Shown here: positions 52,719-60,407 of the stretch, piece after piece
How the letters are laid out: the number at the start of each line of letters is the position of its first letter
How positions within the stretch are numbered: the stretch's first letter is position 1
NCBI RefSeq assembly: GCF_033955345.1
Contig: NZ_CP138332.1
Location: forward strand, 1,116,001-1,180,000
Direction: 5' to 3'
Source: Sphingobacterium bambusae
GTDB taxonomy: Bacteria; Bacteroidota; Bacteroidia; Sphingobacteriales; Sphingobacteriaceae
DNA length: 64,000 nucleotides
Made by a program: the position numbers and the translations under genes
Notes under the pieces: model-generated
What the model was told of the DNA's origin: nothing
Seen by the model: the letters and a program-made list of their open reading frames with translations, nothing else
Database searches by the model: none

Positions 52719-53192
52719 TTATTCGTGATGATAGGGTCCTCCACGCATAATGGTAAATGCCCGATATACCTGCTCCACAAAAAACAACCGGATCATCTGG
52801 TGCGAAAATGTCATCTTGGAAAGTGACAGCTGTTGGCCTGCCCTTCGGTACACCGCATCGGAAAAACCATATGGGCCTCCGATCACGAAAACCATATGGC
52901 TCACAGAATCCACCATTTTTTTCTCCAAAAACCGAGAAAAATCTACCGAACGGTACTCTTTTCCGCGCTCATCCAACAAAATCAACAGATCGGTATTTGA
53001 AACTTGCTTTAAAATCAATTCCCCTTCTTTATCCTTCTGCTGTTCTTGACTCAAATTTTTCGAGTTCTTAATATCTGGAATAAGGATAATCTCAAAATTA
53101 ATGTAGTGCTTCAACCGTTTTAAATAGGTGTCGATACCACTTCTGACGAAGCCATCATCCGTTTTACCAATACACAACAAACTGATTTTCAT
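52719..53192 (-). CDS. rlmH: 23S rRNA pseudouridine-1915 N3-methyltransferase RlmH
   Basis: Methylates pseudouridine 1915 in helix 69 of 23S rRNA with SAM. The 157-residue SPOUT protein has FVIGGPYGFSDAVYRRA (SAM-binding knot) and the C-terminal HQMIRLFFVEQVYRAFTIMR followed by GGPYHHE, which are hallmarks of RlmH. The start ATG at 53192 opens MKISLLCIGKT as in the family. Its promoter region directly abuts the terminator of a candidate small RNA. A 45-residue membrane-protein gene follows. Confidence 0.95.
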   Translation of the reverse strand: MKISLLCIGKTDDGFVRSGIDTYLKRLKHYINFEIILIPDIKNSKNLSQEQQKDKEGELILKQVSNTDLLILLDERGKEYRSVDFSRFLEKKMVDSVSHMVFVIGGPYGFSDAVYRRAGQQLSLSKMTFSHQMIRLFFVEQVYRAFTIMRGGPYHHE

Positions 53193-53235
53193 GAGATAAA
53201 TTTAAAAAATTACGAAAAAACCATATCGGCCTTAC

Positions 53236-53321
53236 AAAAAAAAGAAAAAGCCTGGAATAATCGGGCGATTTCCCAGGCTTTAAAATATAACCTCCGTTAG
53301 GAGGTAATCAACCTAAACCTA
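53236..53321 (-). ncRNA. Candidate small RNA 2 (upstream of rlmH)
   Basis: A short minus-strand transcription unit with no start codon. Promoter: TTTG (53354-53357), 21 bp, TACCTTTG (53325-53332). The RNA would start near 53321 with UUAGGUUUAGGUUGAUUACC, form a small hairpin ACCUCC-UAAC-GGAGGU (53290-53305) and end in an intrinsic terminator: AAAGCCTGG (53247-53255) with CCAGGCTTT (53273-53281), followed on the minus strand by TTTTTC and T8. The predicted length is about 85 nt. The 5' motif and layout resemble the neighbouring candidate RNA 1. It lies between divergent rlmH and ribE, where no terminator is otherwise needed. Confidence 0.6.
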
Positions 53322-53324
53322 AGA

Positions 53325-53357
53325 CAAAGGTACAGCATAATATTTGTAACTCACAAA
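53325..53357 (-). promoter_or_regulatory. Promoter of candidate small RNA 2
   Basis: TTTG-N21-TACCTTTG on the minus strand, matching the Bacteroidota consensus. Confidence 0.6.
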
Positions 53358-53420
53358 CTTTTTTGTTTAAATAGTGATTTATTTTTTATTTCTCGACTTA
53401 AATAGCTGATTATCAGATAC

Positions 53421-53488
53421 AAAAAAAAGGTTTTCAAACGGGGAGAATGAAAACCTTAAATAACCAATTATAAACCTAAATTATGATA
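53421..53488 (-). ncRNA. Candidate small RNA 1 (tandem paralogue)
   Basis: A minus-strand unit of about 67 nt with no start codon. Its promoter (53492-53522) matches the consensus perfectly. The RNA would begin near 53488, carry UUUAGGUUUAUAAUUGGUUA, and end in the terminator AAGGTTTTCA (53427-53436 on plus) with TGAAAACCTT (53448-53457), followed on the minus strand by eight U. The terminator loop contains the C-rich UUCUCCCCGUU. It shares the 5' UUAGGUUUA...UUG.UUA motif with candidate RNA 2, so the two look like a duplicated pair. Confidence 0.6.
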
Positions 53489-53491
53489 GAA

Positions 53492-53522
53492 CAAAATTAG
53501 TGTATTTTTTACACTTTACAAA
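53492..53522 (-). promoter_or_regulatory. Promoter of candidate small RNA 1
   Basis: TTTG (plus-strand CAAA at 53519-53522), a 19-bp spacer and TAATTTTG (53492-53499): a perfect Bacteroidota promoter on the minus strand with no protein gene behind it. Confidence 0.65.
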
Positions 53523-53555
53523 TTTTTTCAACTATTTTTTTTGAAAGCCGTTCTT

Positions 53556-53563
53556 TACCTTTG
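53556..53563 (+). promoter_or_regulatory. -7 element of ribE
   Basis: TACCTTTG fits TAnnTTTG and ends 19 nt before the ribE ATG. No TTG at the usual -33 distance. No FMN riboswitch is visible in the short leader. Confidence 0.5.
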
Positions 53564-53582
53564 TAAAAAAGCAGATAAAACT

Positions 53583-54173
53583 ATGTTTACTGGAATTATT
53601 GAAACCTTAGGTACCGTAACAAAAGTCGAGCACGATCAAAGCAACATTCATTTCTTTATTACCTCGTCCCTATCGAAAGAACTGAAAATTGATCAAAGTG
53701 TGTCGCACAACGGCGTATGTCTTACTGTGGTCAACGTACAGGCCGATAGCCACCAAGTTACGGCCATCCAAGAAACATTGACAAAGTCGAACTTAGGAAC
53801 ACTAAAGGTCGGTGATCTAGTGAATATAGAACGCTGTACCTTAGCAAATGGACGCTTTGATGGACACATCGTTCAAGGACACGTGGATCAAACAGCTATT
53901 TGCACAGCAAAAGAGGATCAACATGGAAGCTGGTTGTTCACATTTGAATACGACCCTACACAGCAAAATATTACTGTGGAAAAAGGGTCGATCACCGTAA
54001 ATGGTATTAGCCTTACCGTATTAAACTCGACAAACAACAGTTTTGCTGTGGCAATTATCCCTTACACCATCGAACATACCAACCTTCAACATACCAAGGT
54101 CGGTGACAGCGTCAATCTGGAATTCGATATTGTTGGTAAATATGTATCAAAAATTATGGCCATGCGCGGATAA
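53583..54173 (+). CDS. ribE: Riboflavin synthase, alpha chain
   Basis: Converts two molecules of 6,7-dimethyl-8-ribityllumazine to riboflavin. The 196 residues consist of two lumazine-binding repeats: MFTGIIETLGTV with SHNGVCLTVVNV in the first, and VQGHVDQTAIC with TVNGISLTVLNS in the second. The start is the ATG at 53583, since MFTGII is the invariant N-terminus and the earlier TTG at 53541 lies before the -7 element. The gene stands alone, without other rib genes nearby. Confidence 0.96.
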   Translation: MFTGIIETLGTVTKVEHDQSNIHFFITSSLSKELKIDQSVSHNGVCLTVVNVQADSHQVTAIQETLTKSNLGTLKVGDLVNIERCTLANGRFDGHIVQGHVDQTAICTAKEDQHGSWLFTFEYDPTQQNITVEKGSITVNGISLTVLNSTNNSFAVAIIPYTIEHTNLQHTKVGDSVNLEFDIVGKYVSKIMAMRG

Positions 54174-54183
54174 GCATGGCCAT
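54156..54183. terminator. Hairpin at the ribE-ClC junction
   Basis: ATGGCCATGC (54156-54165) pairs perfectly with GCATGGCCAT (54174-54183) around an 8-nt loop, overlapping the last codons of ribE. It separates converging genes. Confidence 0.5.
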
Positions 54184-54189
54184 GATTGG

Positions 54190-55980
54190 TTACTCTAGAT
54201 AATGTCCCTGTCGCACTAGCAGCGCCCGATACTTATTGAATACACTGGATTTCGAAACAAATCCAAGATAGCGATTGCTTTCATCCACCACAGGTAATAT
54301 CCATACATCATCTCTATTCATCTTGGACATCACAATCTCCATATTTTCCCTTTCTTGAATAACATCATTGGGTTTCTGCGCCAGCTTATCAAAGGTCTTT
54401 TCAACACCTTCCTCCTCGCCCAGCAACACCGAAAACAAGTATTCACTATAAATAGTACCGAGCAAGACGCCCTTTTCATCCACTACAGGAAAAATATTCC
54501 GCTTAGAATGGATAATATCGGACTTTCGGTCATGAGGTGTTTCTGTAGGCCGCAAGACAACAAAATTCGTCTCCAGTACATAACGGAGCTTCATCATACT
54601 CAGCACTGTGCGATCTTTATCTTCATAAGATAATAAGTCACCCGACTCCGCCAAAACCTTTGTGTAGATAGAGTGCTTCAATATAGACCGATTAATGAGA
54701 TAAGATATCGACGTAACCAGCATCAACGGCACCATCAAGGTGTAGCCACCCGTAATCTCTGCAATAAGAAATAACCCCGTGAGCGGCGCATGCATAATCC
54801 CGGCTAAAGCACCAGCCATACCGGCCATCACAAAATTGGGCACGTTAAGCATGACAAACCCCGTTTGGTTCATCCCATAGGCAAAGGCAAAACCAAGGAG
54901 CCCTCCCATCACCAAACTGGGGCCAAAAACACCACCATTACCACCACCATTTAAGGTAAATAAGGAGGCCAACGATTTCGCGAAAAGCGTAACAACGGTA
55001 TAGGATATCACTACCCAAGCAATATTTTTATAATCCGAAAACAGACTATTCTGTACGATAGCATCGAATTTTCCATCCAAAATCTGCTGTATGGTGATAT
55101 AGCCCTCTCCATACAAAGCGGGAAATACGAAAATCATTAAACCCAATGATATCCCACTGAACCACACTTTATTGTAAGGATTGGAAATACGCCCAAACCA
55201 ACGTTTTACAACATTACTAATTTTCGCGAAGTAGACCGTATACAGCCCCACGATTACAGCTAAGACGATATAGAAAAAGAGTGCTTCCACTTCCCATTCG
55301 GTTGTGGCCGTATGGAAAAGAGGTTCACTGTAAAGCAATCGCGAGACGACAGATGCCAAAGCAGCCGATATCAGCAAAGGAATAAAGGCCGGAATGGAAA
55401 ACTCGGGCAACAAGATCTCGATCGCAAAGATCATCCCTGCAATCGGACTGTTGAACGCACCGGAAATACCCGCCGCCGCTCCGCAGGCCAGCAACATGGT
55501 TATCTCCTTGTACTGCAACCCAAAAAAGCGACCGGTATTCGAACCTATCGCCGATCCACTGTAAGCTATCGGCGCCTCCAATCCGCACGACCCGCCAAAT
55601 CCAACCGTTATCGCACTAGTAACAATCTGCGAATAGATGTTGTGCGGCTCTATCCTACTGGATTTCCTAGAAATGGAATAGATAATCGGCGTAATACCAT
55701 GCTCCAAGCGTTTGCCGCGCAAAAACTTACGCACGTAGATCACACTAAACAAAATTCCAAACAAAGGCAAAATCAAATAAAACGAATACTTAAAATGCCA
55801 ATCTATATCATTCTGCAAAGTTGATGCTATAAAGTGGGTCAAGCCCTTCAACAGTGCGGCCGCCAAACCACCAATAACGCCCACAACGAAAGCCAGGATA
55901 ATCATAAAGTTCCGGTTGGAAATCTTATGCATCCGCCACTGATTTATTTGGTCCAGTTTTTTGTAGATCGTAAATTTCAT
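54190..55980 (-). CDS. ClC-family chloride channel/transporter with CBS domains
   Basis: A 596-residue inner-membrane protein. The ClC core (about 20-440) has the gating Glu in GGSCGLEAPIAYSGSAIGS and the later anion-site motif GGGNGGVFGPSLVMGG; the first-motif Ser region is altered, as in many bacterial members. A pair of cytoplasmic CBS domains (about 460-590) follows and may bind adenine nucleotides. It moves chloride or another halide, perhaps fluoride, with or without proton exchange. It begins 16 nt after the oxyR stop on the same strand, so both are probably cotranscribed. Confidence 0.88.
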   Translation of the reverse strand: MKFTIYKKLDQINQWRMHKISNRNFMIILAFVVGVIGGLAAALLKGLTHFIASTLQNDIDWHFKYSFYLILPLFGILFSVIYVRKFLRGKRLEHGITPIIYSISRKSSRIEPHNIYSQIVTSAITVGFGGSCGLEAPIAYSGSAIGSNTGRFFGLQYKEITMLLACGAAAGISGAFNSPIAGMIFAIEILLPEFSIPAFIPLLISAALASVVSRLLYSEPLFHTATTEWEVEALFFYIVLAVIVGLYTVYFAKISNVVKRWFGRISNPYNKVWFSGISLGLMIFVFPALYGEGYITIQQILDGKFDAIVQNSLFSDYKNIAWVVISYTVVTLFAKSLASLFTLNGGGNGGVFGPSLVMGGLLGFAFAYGMNQTGFVMLNVPNFVMAGMAGALAGIMHAPLTGLFLIAEITGGYTLMVPLMLVTSISYLINRSILKHSIYTKVLAESGDLLSYEDKDRTVLSMMKLRYVLETNFVVLRPTETPHDRKSDIIHSKRNIFPVVDEKGVLLGTIYSEYLFSVLLGEEEGVEKTFDKLAQKPNDVIQERENMEIVMSKMNRDDVWILPVVDESNRYLGFVSKSSVFNKYRALLVRQGHYLE

Positions 55981-55996
55981 TGCTCTATTATATTGC

Positions 55997-56938
55997 TTAC
56001 AGCTCGAAGCCCATCACTTCTTTTCTTTTTTTCGTCTTGAACCGATCGGGAACAAGTGCGATAATCTCGTTCTTCAATGCGGTTACCGCTTGCTTTTTTA
56101 CAAAATTTGGGGTCGTAACGATACTAATCTCCCGAACAGGTTCCGGCGCTCTAAAATACCGAACTTGCCCCAGTTGATCTTCATCATAGCCCAAAACGCT
56201 CATCTCCGGTAAGATTGTCAAACCACCATTGATATCCACCATACGCTTCAGTGTTTCCACACTACCTGTATTATATTCAAACGTTCCTAGTGCCCCTTGG
56301 TTATGTTTATATTGGCAAAGATTCAATACTTGCCCCCGCATACAATGTCCCTCATTGAGAAGCCACAGCTTTTCATTCGCAATCTCGTCTGTGGTAACCA
56401 TTTTTTTCTGAAAAAGCGGACTATGCTCGGATACATAGGCAACAAAGGTCTCGTAATACAACGGTGTTTCCTCAATGCCCGACTCATGCAATGGCGTTGA
56501 CAGAATTCCGCAATCCAGCTTACCCAATTTGAGTTCCTGCAGGATGCGTTCGGTGGTATACTCCCAAATCTGTAGCTGCAACTTTGGATATTTCTTCAGA
56601 AACGCAGTCAATATATCGGGTAAGAGATAAGGTGCGACGGTAGGGATGACACCAATTTTAAGTTCCCCTGAAACTTCGCCTTTACTCTCCAGCAATAGTT
56701 CGGCAATTTTCTTGCTCTCATTCAAGATGACGCGTGCTTGCTTAATGATTTTTTCGCCAATCTCTGTCGGAACAACCGGCTGTCTGCTGCGATCGAATAT
56801 TTTCGCGCCGATGGATTCTTCCAGCTTTTGGATCTGCATGCTTAATGTAGGCTGCGTCACGTAGCAGTGCTCTGCCGCCGCTACAAAACTGCGATACGTA
56901 TCCACTGCAATAATATATTCTAATTGAACAAGGGTCAT
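55997..56938 (-). CDS. oxyR: Hydrogen peroxide sensor OxyR (LysR type)
   Basis: A 313-residue LysR regulator: helix-turn-helix at about 5-60 (SFVAAAEHCYVTQPTLSMQI) and a regulatory domain with the redox pair Cys199 and Cys208 in EGHCMRGQVLNLC, at exactly the numbering of the E. coli protein. Peroxide should form the 199-208 disulfide and activate catalase and peroxiredoxin genes. The -7 element TACCTTTG at 56958-56965 (minus strand) ends 20 nt before the ATG. It is followed by the ClC gene. Confidence 0.93.
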   Translation of the reverse strand: MTLVQLEYIIAVDTYRSFVAAAEHCYVTQPTLSMQIQKLEESIGAKIFDRSRQPVVPTEIGEKIIKQARVILNESKKIAELLLESKGEVSGELKIGVIPTVAPYLLPDILTAFLKKYPKLQLQIWEYTTERILQELKLGKLDCGILSTPLHESGIEETPLYYETFVAYVSEHSPLFQKKMVTTDEIANEKLWLLNEGHCMRGQVLNLCQYKHNQGALGTFEYNTGSVETLKRMVDINGGLTILPEMSVLGYDEDQLGQVRYFRAPEPVREISIVTTPNFVKKQAVTALKNEIIALVPDRFKTKKRKEVMGFEL

Positions 56939-56957
56939 GCTATAAATTTTAGCTATG

Positions 56958-56965
56958 CAAAGGTA
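56958..56965 (-). promoter_or_regulatory. -7 element of oxyR
   Basis: TACCTTTG on the minus strand, an exact TAnnTTTG match; no -33 TTG in place. Confidence 0.5.
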
Positions 56966-57079
56966 GCTATTTCAACGCGCTTCAGCGATTATCTTCCACT
57001 AAAAGTTAACATCCAACGAATCATGCCCCATCGATCTGCTCATTCCTACGCTTGCAGACCGTTCACTCAAGGGAGTAGC

Positions 57080-57107
57080 TTTGCTTTAAAAATGTTTAGT
57101 AACTTTG
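57080..57107 (+). promoter_or_regulatory. Candidate promoter of the S46 peptidase gene
   Basis: TTTG (57080-57083) and TAACTTTG (57100-57107) with a 16-bp spacer, shorter than the usual 19-21. The -7 element ends 19 nt before the ATG. Confidence 0.5.
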
Positions 57108-57126
57108 GCCTATTCTAAACAACAAC

Positions 57127-59295
57127 ATGATGACGACATTAAAATTAAAAGGCAGCTTACTCTGTTGCTTATTGATCACGGTGAGCGCTTTTAACTTTTC
57201 TGCCATACCCGATGAGGGTATGTTTCCATTGAGCGAGCTTGGAAGGGCCGGACTGAAGAAAGCGGGATTAAAAATTACCGAAAAAGAAATCTATAACCCA
57301 GGACAAGTGGGCTTGGTTGACGCCTTGGTTCAGGTAAGCGGATGCACCGGATCCTTTGTTTCTCCAAATGGATTAATTGTTACTAATCACCATTGCGCAT
57401 TTAGTGCCGTACAGTTGGCCAGCTCGCCCGAGTTCAACTACCTAAAAAATGGCTTTGTTGCAAACAGCTTGGAACAGGAAATTGAAGCAAAAGGTTTGAC
57501 CATACGGATAACCGACTCGTATAGCGACGTGTCCGATGAAATCTTGAATGCTGTATCTGCCATTTCCGATCCGGTAGAACGGATCAATACCATCAATAAA
57601 AAAAGGGCAGAAATAGCCCAGAAAGCGGAAGCGCAAGACCCAACCATTAAGGCTGAAGTATCGGAAATGTTTATTGGAAAAACTTATGTGCTGTTTCGAT
57701 ACAAAACTATTGAAGATGTGCGCCTCGTTTATATACCTCGTCAAGATATAGGTGAATTTGGCGGAGAGACCGATAACTGGGTTTGGCCACGCCATACCGG
57801 CGATTTTTCTTTTCTCCGCGCCTATGTAGCTGCAGATGGTTCTTCTGCCAAATACAGCACTAAGAACGTACCCTATAAGCCAAAAAAACACCTTAAAATA
57901 AATCCACAGGGCGTCAATGAGAACGACTTTGTATTTATTCTAGGCTACCCAGGCCGCACATTTAGGCACCGACCAGCACAGTATATCGAGTATCAGGAGA
58001 AATTCCTATTGCCCTATACGTCCAATCTCTATGATTTCCAAAATCAACAAATGCTTAAAGCGGGTAAAGACAACGTATCTACGGAACTGGCTTTGGCTAC
58101 ACGCGTCAAAAGAAATGCAAACGTCTTAAAAAACTACCGCGGAAAACTTAAAGGGTTGCATAATATAGACCTGATCACACAAAAACGCAAAGAAGACGAG
58201 CAACTGGCTCAATTTATTAACAGCAAGCCTGAGTTAAAAAGCAGATATGGCAGCCTAATGCATGATATCGAACAGCATTATCGCTCTGTTTTCGAAGTTG
58301 CGGAAAAAGAACTTTGGTTCAACAACATGTATAGCTCTACCTCTTTGCTGCGCACAGCCAATACGATCAACAACTTTAAAAGTGCTATTCTTAAGCAAAA
58401 TGGACTAAAGGCACAGGAAGAATTCTTCGCCTTAAACATTCTTGAAGTAAAGCGTCATCTTGACGCTATCTACGCGAGTTATAATCTGATGGTAGACAAA
58501 GCCGTAGCCGAACGTATGGTTAAAGATGCATACCTCTTCGAAGGCGCAAATAAGCTAGCATATATCAGCAAACAAGGATTTCCAAGTGCCGAGGTTGCTG
58601 CAGATGCCGTAACCGCATCCATCGACAAATCCAAGCTAAACAACAAAGAGTTGCTGTATAGCACAGTGCTTAAGGACTTCCAATCGATTAAAAACTACAA
58701 TGACGATTTGCTATCCGCACAGAAAGAATTGGATATTGAACTGACCGCCTTTAACGACGAGCAAAAACGTCGGGAAGGGGTGCTGAACAGGTTGATGGGA
58801 GATTACGTTGCTGTTAAAGAAAAATACCAAGCCAAAAGCTTCATCCCCGACGCAAACTCTACGCTTCGTTTGACTTTTGGCAACATTAAGGGGTACAGTC
58901 CTGTCGATGCGACCTATATGAAGCCTTTTACCACCATTAAGGGCTTAATCGAAAAAGGCAACTCCGGGCTGGAGGAATTTACTTATCCAGAAAGCATCAA
59001 GACGGCTTGGCTAGCCAAGAATTTTGGCGCCTATGCAAAAAAGGAATTGAACGACGTCCCTGTAAATATCCTGTATAACATGGATACCACCGGAGGTAAT
59101 TCCGGCTCGCCTATTATGAATGCCTATGGCGAGCTCATCGGTGTTAATTTCGATCGATCTTATGATGCCACCATCAATGATTTCGCGTGGAATGAAGACT
59201 ACAGCCGATCTATAGGTGTCGATATACGATATGTGTTGTGGATTGCTGACAAGATCGACAATGCACAGTTTATCCTGAAAGAAATGGGCATATAA
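57127..59295 (+). CDS. S46 family dipeptidyl-peptidase, DPP11-like
   Basis: A 722-residue periplasmic serine peptidase that removes dipeptides from peptide N-termini. A signal peptide (about 1-25) is followed by a double beta-barrel catalytic domain with the triad His89 (NGLIVTNHHC), Asp near 216 (GGETDNWVWPRHTGDF) and Ser659 (GGNSGSPIMNAYGE), and a helical lid. The S1-pocket residue is Arg677 in NFDRSYD; in characterised S46 enzymes Arg here marks DPP11 (Asp/Glu at P1), whereas Gly marks DPP7. So acidic P1 preference is predicted. S46 peptidases support amino-acid use in Bacteroidota and are absent from mammals. Confidence 0.88.
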   Translation: MMTTLKLKGSLLCCLLITVSAFNFSAIPDEGMFPLSELGRAGLKKAGLKITEKEIYNPGQVGLVDALVQVSGCTGSFVSPNGLIVTNHHCAFSAVQLASSPEFNYLKNGFVANSLEQEIEAKGLTIRITDSYSDVSDEILNAVSAISDPVERINTINKKRAEIAQKAEAQDPTIKAEVSEMFIGKTYVLFRYKTIEDVRLVYIPRQDIGEFGGETDNWVWPRHTGDFSFLRAYVAADGSSAKYSTKNVPYKPKKHLKINPQGVNENDFVFILGYPGRTFRHRPAQYIEYQEKFLLPYTSNLYDFQNQQMLKAGKDNVSTELALATRVKRNANVLKNYRGKLKGLHNIDLITQKRKEDEQLAQFINSKPELKSRYGSLMHDIEQHYRSVFEVAEKELWFNNMYSSTSLLRTANTINNFKSAILKQNGLKAQEEFFALNILEVKRHLDAIYASYNLMVDKAVAERMVKDAYLFEGANKLAYISKQGFPSAEVAADAVTASIDKSKLNNKELLYSTVLKDFQSIKNYNDDLLSAQKELDIELTAFNDEQKRREGVLNRLMGDYVAVKEKYQAKSFIPDANSTLRLTFGNIKGYSPVDATYMKPFTTIKGLIEKGNSGLEEFTYPESIKTAWLAKNFGAYAKKELNDVPVNILYNMDTTGGNSGSPIMNAYGELIGVNFDRSYDATINDFAWNEDYSRSIGVDIRYVLWIADKIDNAQFILKEMGI

Positions 59296-59296
59296 C

Positions 59297-59334
59297 AACA
59301 ATGGGATTGTGGCACGGTCCACAATCCCATTGTT
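59297..59334. terminator. Bidirectional terminator between the S46 and DUF1543 genes
   Basis: A perfect 16-bp stem (59297-59312 with 59319-59334, arm AACAATGGGATTGTGG) around a 6-nt loop, between converging genes. Confidence 0.75.
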
Positions 59335-59358
59335 CCATCACGGTATAGCAAATATTCG

Positions 59359-59919
59359 CTAATATTCTGCGGCCAGTTTTGAAAACTTAAGGTAGCCTAC
59401 ATGTACCTCATCGGGTCTACCTGCAGATTCCTTCTCTTCGATCAACAATTTAAACCGCTCGCGCATCGCTTTCGGAAGTGCATCTTCCACAGAAAACACA
59501 TCGTCTACATCAAGGCCGTATTTATCGTCGATATGTGGTGATATATAATCTTTGAAAAAAGAACTCCCTTTTGCAGCTTTGGTCGCACCCGCCACATCTT
59601 CGGCAACCACCAGCTGTTTATAATGATATTCTTCAAAGTCCTGCCCCCGATATCCTCCCAAGTTCACAAAAAAAAGCTTCCACTTACTCGTTGGTGCTGC
59701 TTCACGCGGCAGTACGGAAATGCTATAACCTTCCACTACGCACACTTCTCGCCAGGCATCTACATGCAATTTACCATCGGCCTCCGGCCAAAAATTTACC
59801 ATAGCTGGTTTTAACTGCCCCAGCTCATCGCCAATTCCAAAAAAAATATCGTGTTGCTCCGTAAAACGTCCTTCGGGCTTACAGCCGAGCAACACCATAA
59901 ATAGTTTACTTTCCAACAT
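59359..59919 (-). CDS. DUF1543 domain protein
   Basis: A 186-residue protein matching the DUF1543 pattern: LFMVLLGCKPEGRFTEQHD at the N-terminus, LKPAMVNFWPEADGKLHVDA next, and a second related half (WKLFFVNLGGYRGQDFEEYH). The two halves look like a duplicated small domain. The function is unknown. It overlaps the upstream small gene by 14 nt, so the two are cotranscribed and translationally coupled. Confidence 0.82.
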   Translation of the reverse strand: MLESKLFMVLLGCKPEGRFTEQHDIFFGIGDELGQLKPAMVNFWPEADGKLHVDAWREVCVVEGYSISVLPREAAPTSKWKLFFVNLGGYRGQDFEEYHYKQLVVAEDVAGATKAAKGSSFFKDYISPHIDDKYGLDVDDVFSVEDALPKAMRERFKLLIEEKESAGRPDEVHVGYLKFSKLAAEY

Positions 59920-60232
59920 GTTGATCGTGCCTATATTTAAGCTCTAATTTAAGGATAATATCTCTTTTTTTACCCTCAACCAGCGATAAATTTCCGGCAA
60001 CAAAAACGCCTTTTTTTCCATTTTTCTCATTAGAAATGCCATAAACTGTCGATTCATCATCGGGGTTGGATGCCCCCTCATAGCGGTACAGGTGGTCTAT
60101 CTTGTAGTGATCTGCGTCTTCCAAGATCTCATCAAACGCAATGTTAAAATCGATAGTGTAACCCATGTTCTGCAAATTAGCAAGTGCCACATCGGTCGTT
60201 TCATAGTTATGTTTTGTTTCCATAATGTTCAT
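59906..60232 (-). CDS. Small conserved Bacteroidota protein
   Basis: A 108-residue protein. YETTDVALANLQNMGYTIDF, HLYRYEGASNPDDESTVYGI and a GKKGVFVAGN stretch match a short family often labelled phosphoribosylpyrophosphate synthetase in databases, though it is far too small for that enzyme and lacks its motifs. The function is unknown. The start may be the first ATG or the second (MetLysHis form at residue 4). It overlaps the DUF1543 gene by 14 nt. Confidence 0.7.
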   Translation of the reverse strand: MNIMETKHNYETTDVALANLQNMGYTIDFNIAFDEILEDADHYKIDHLYRYEGASNPDDESTVYGISNEKNGKKGVFVAGNLSLVEGKKRDIILKLELKYRHDQHVGK

Positions 60233-60338
60233 CCTTTATCCTAAATAACACCTTCATGCCGACTTCTGTTTTATTATTTTTCCGGAAATAGCCCCCGTGC
60301 ACCTTAAATGTGGCTGGCTGCATATATTGAACGACGAA

Positions 60339-60369
60339 TTGTGCATCTGCCTGAAATTAGCTATGTTTG
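60339..60369 (+). promoter_or_regulatory. Promoter of mazG
   Basis: TTG (60339-60341), 20 bp and TATGTTTG (60362-60369) fit the consensus; the leader would be about 35 nt. Confidence 0.6.
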
Positions 60370-60407
60370 AACTACAGTAGTACGACAGGTACATTTAAAC
60401 GTTATTT

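Noticed and set aside
53472-53501. Mini-ORF ATGATAGAACAAAATTAG on the plus strand as a leader peptide of ribE
   Set aside because: It lies upstream of the ribE -7 element and overlaps the minus-strand sRNA promoter, so it would not be on the ribE mRNA.
53564-53582. FMN riboswitch before ribE
   Set aside because: The leader is only about 16 nt, far too short for the RFN element.
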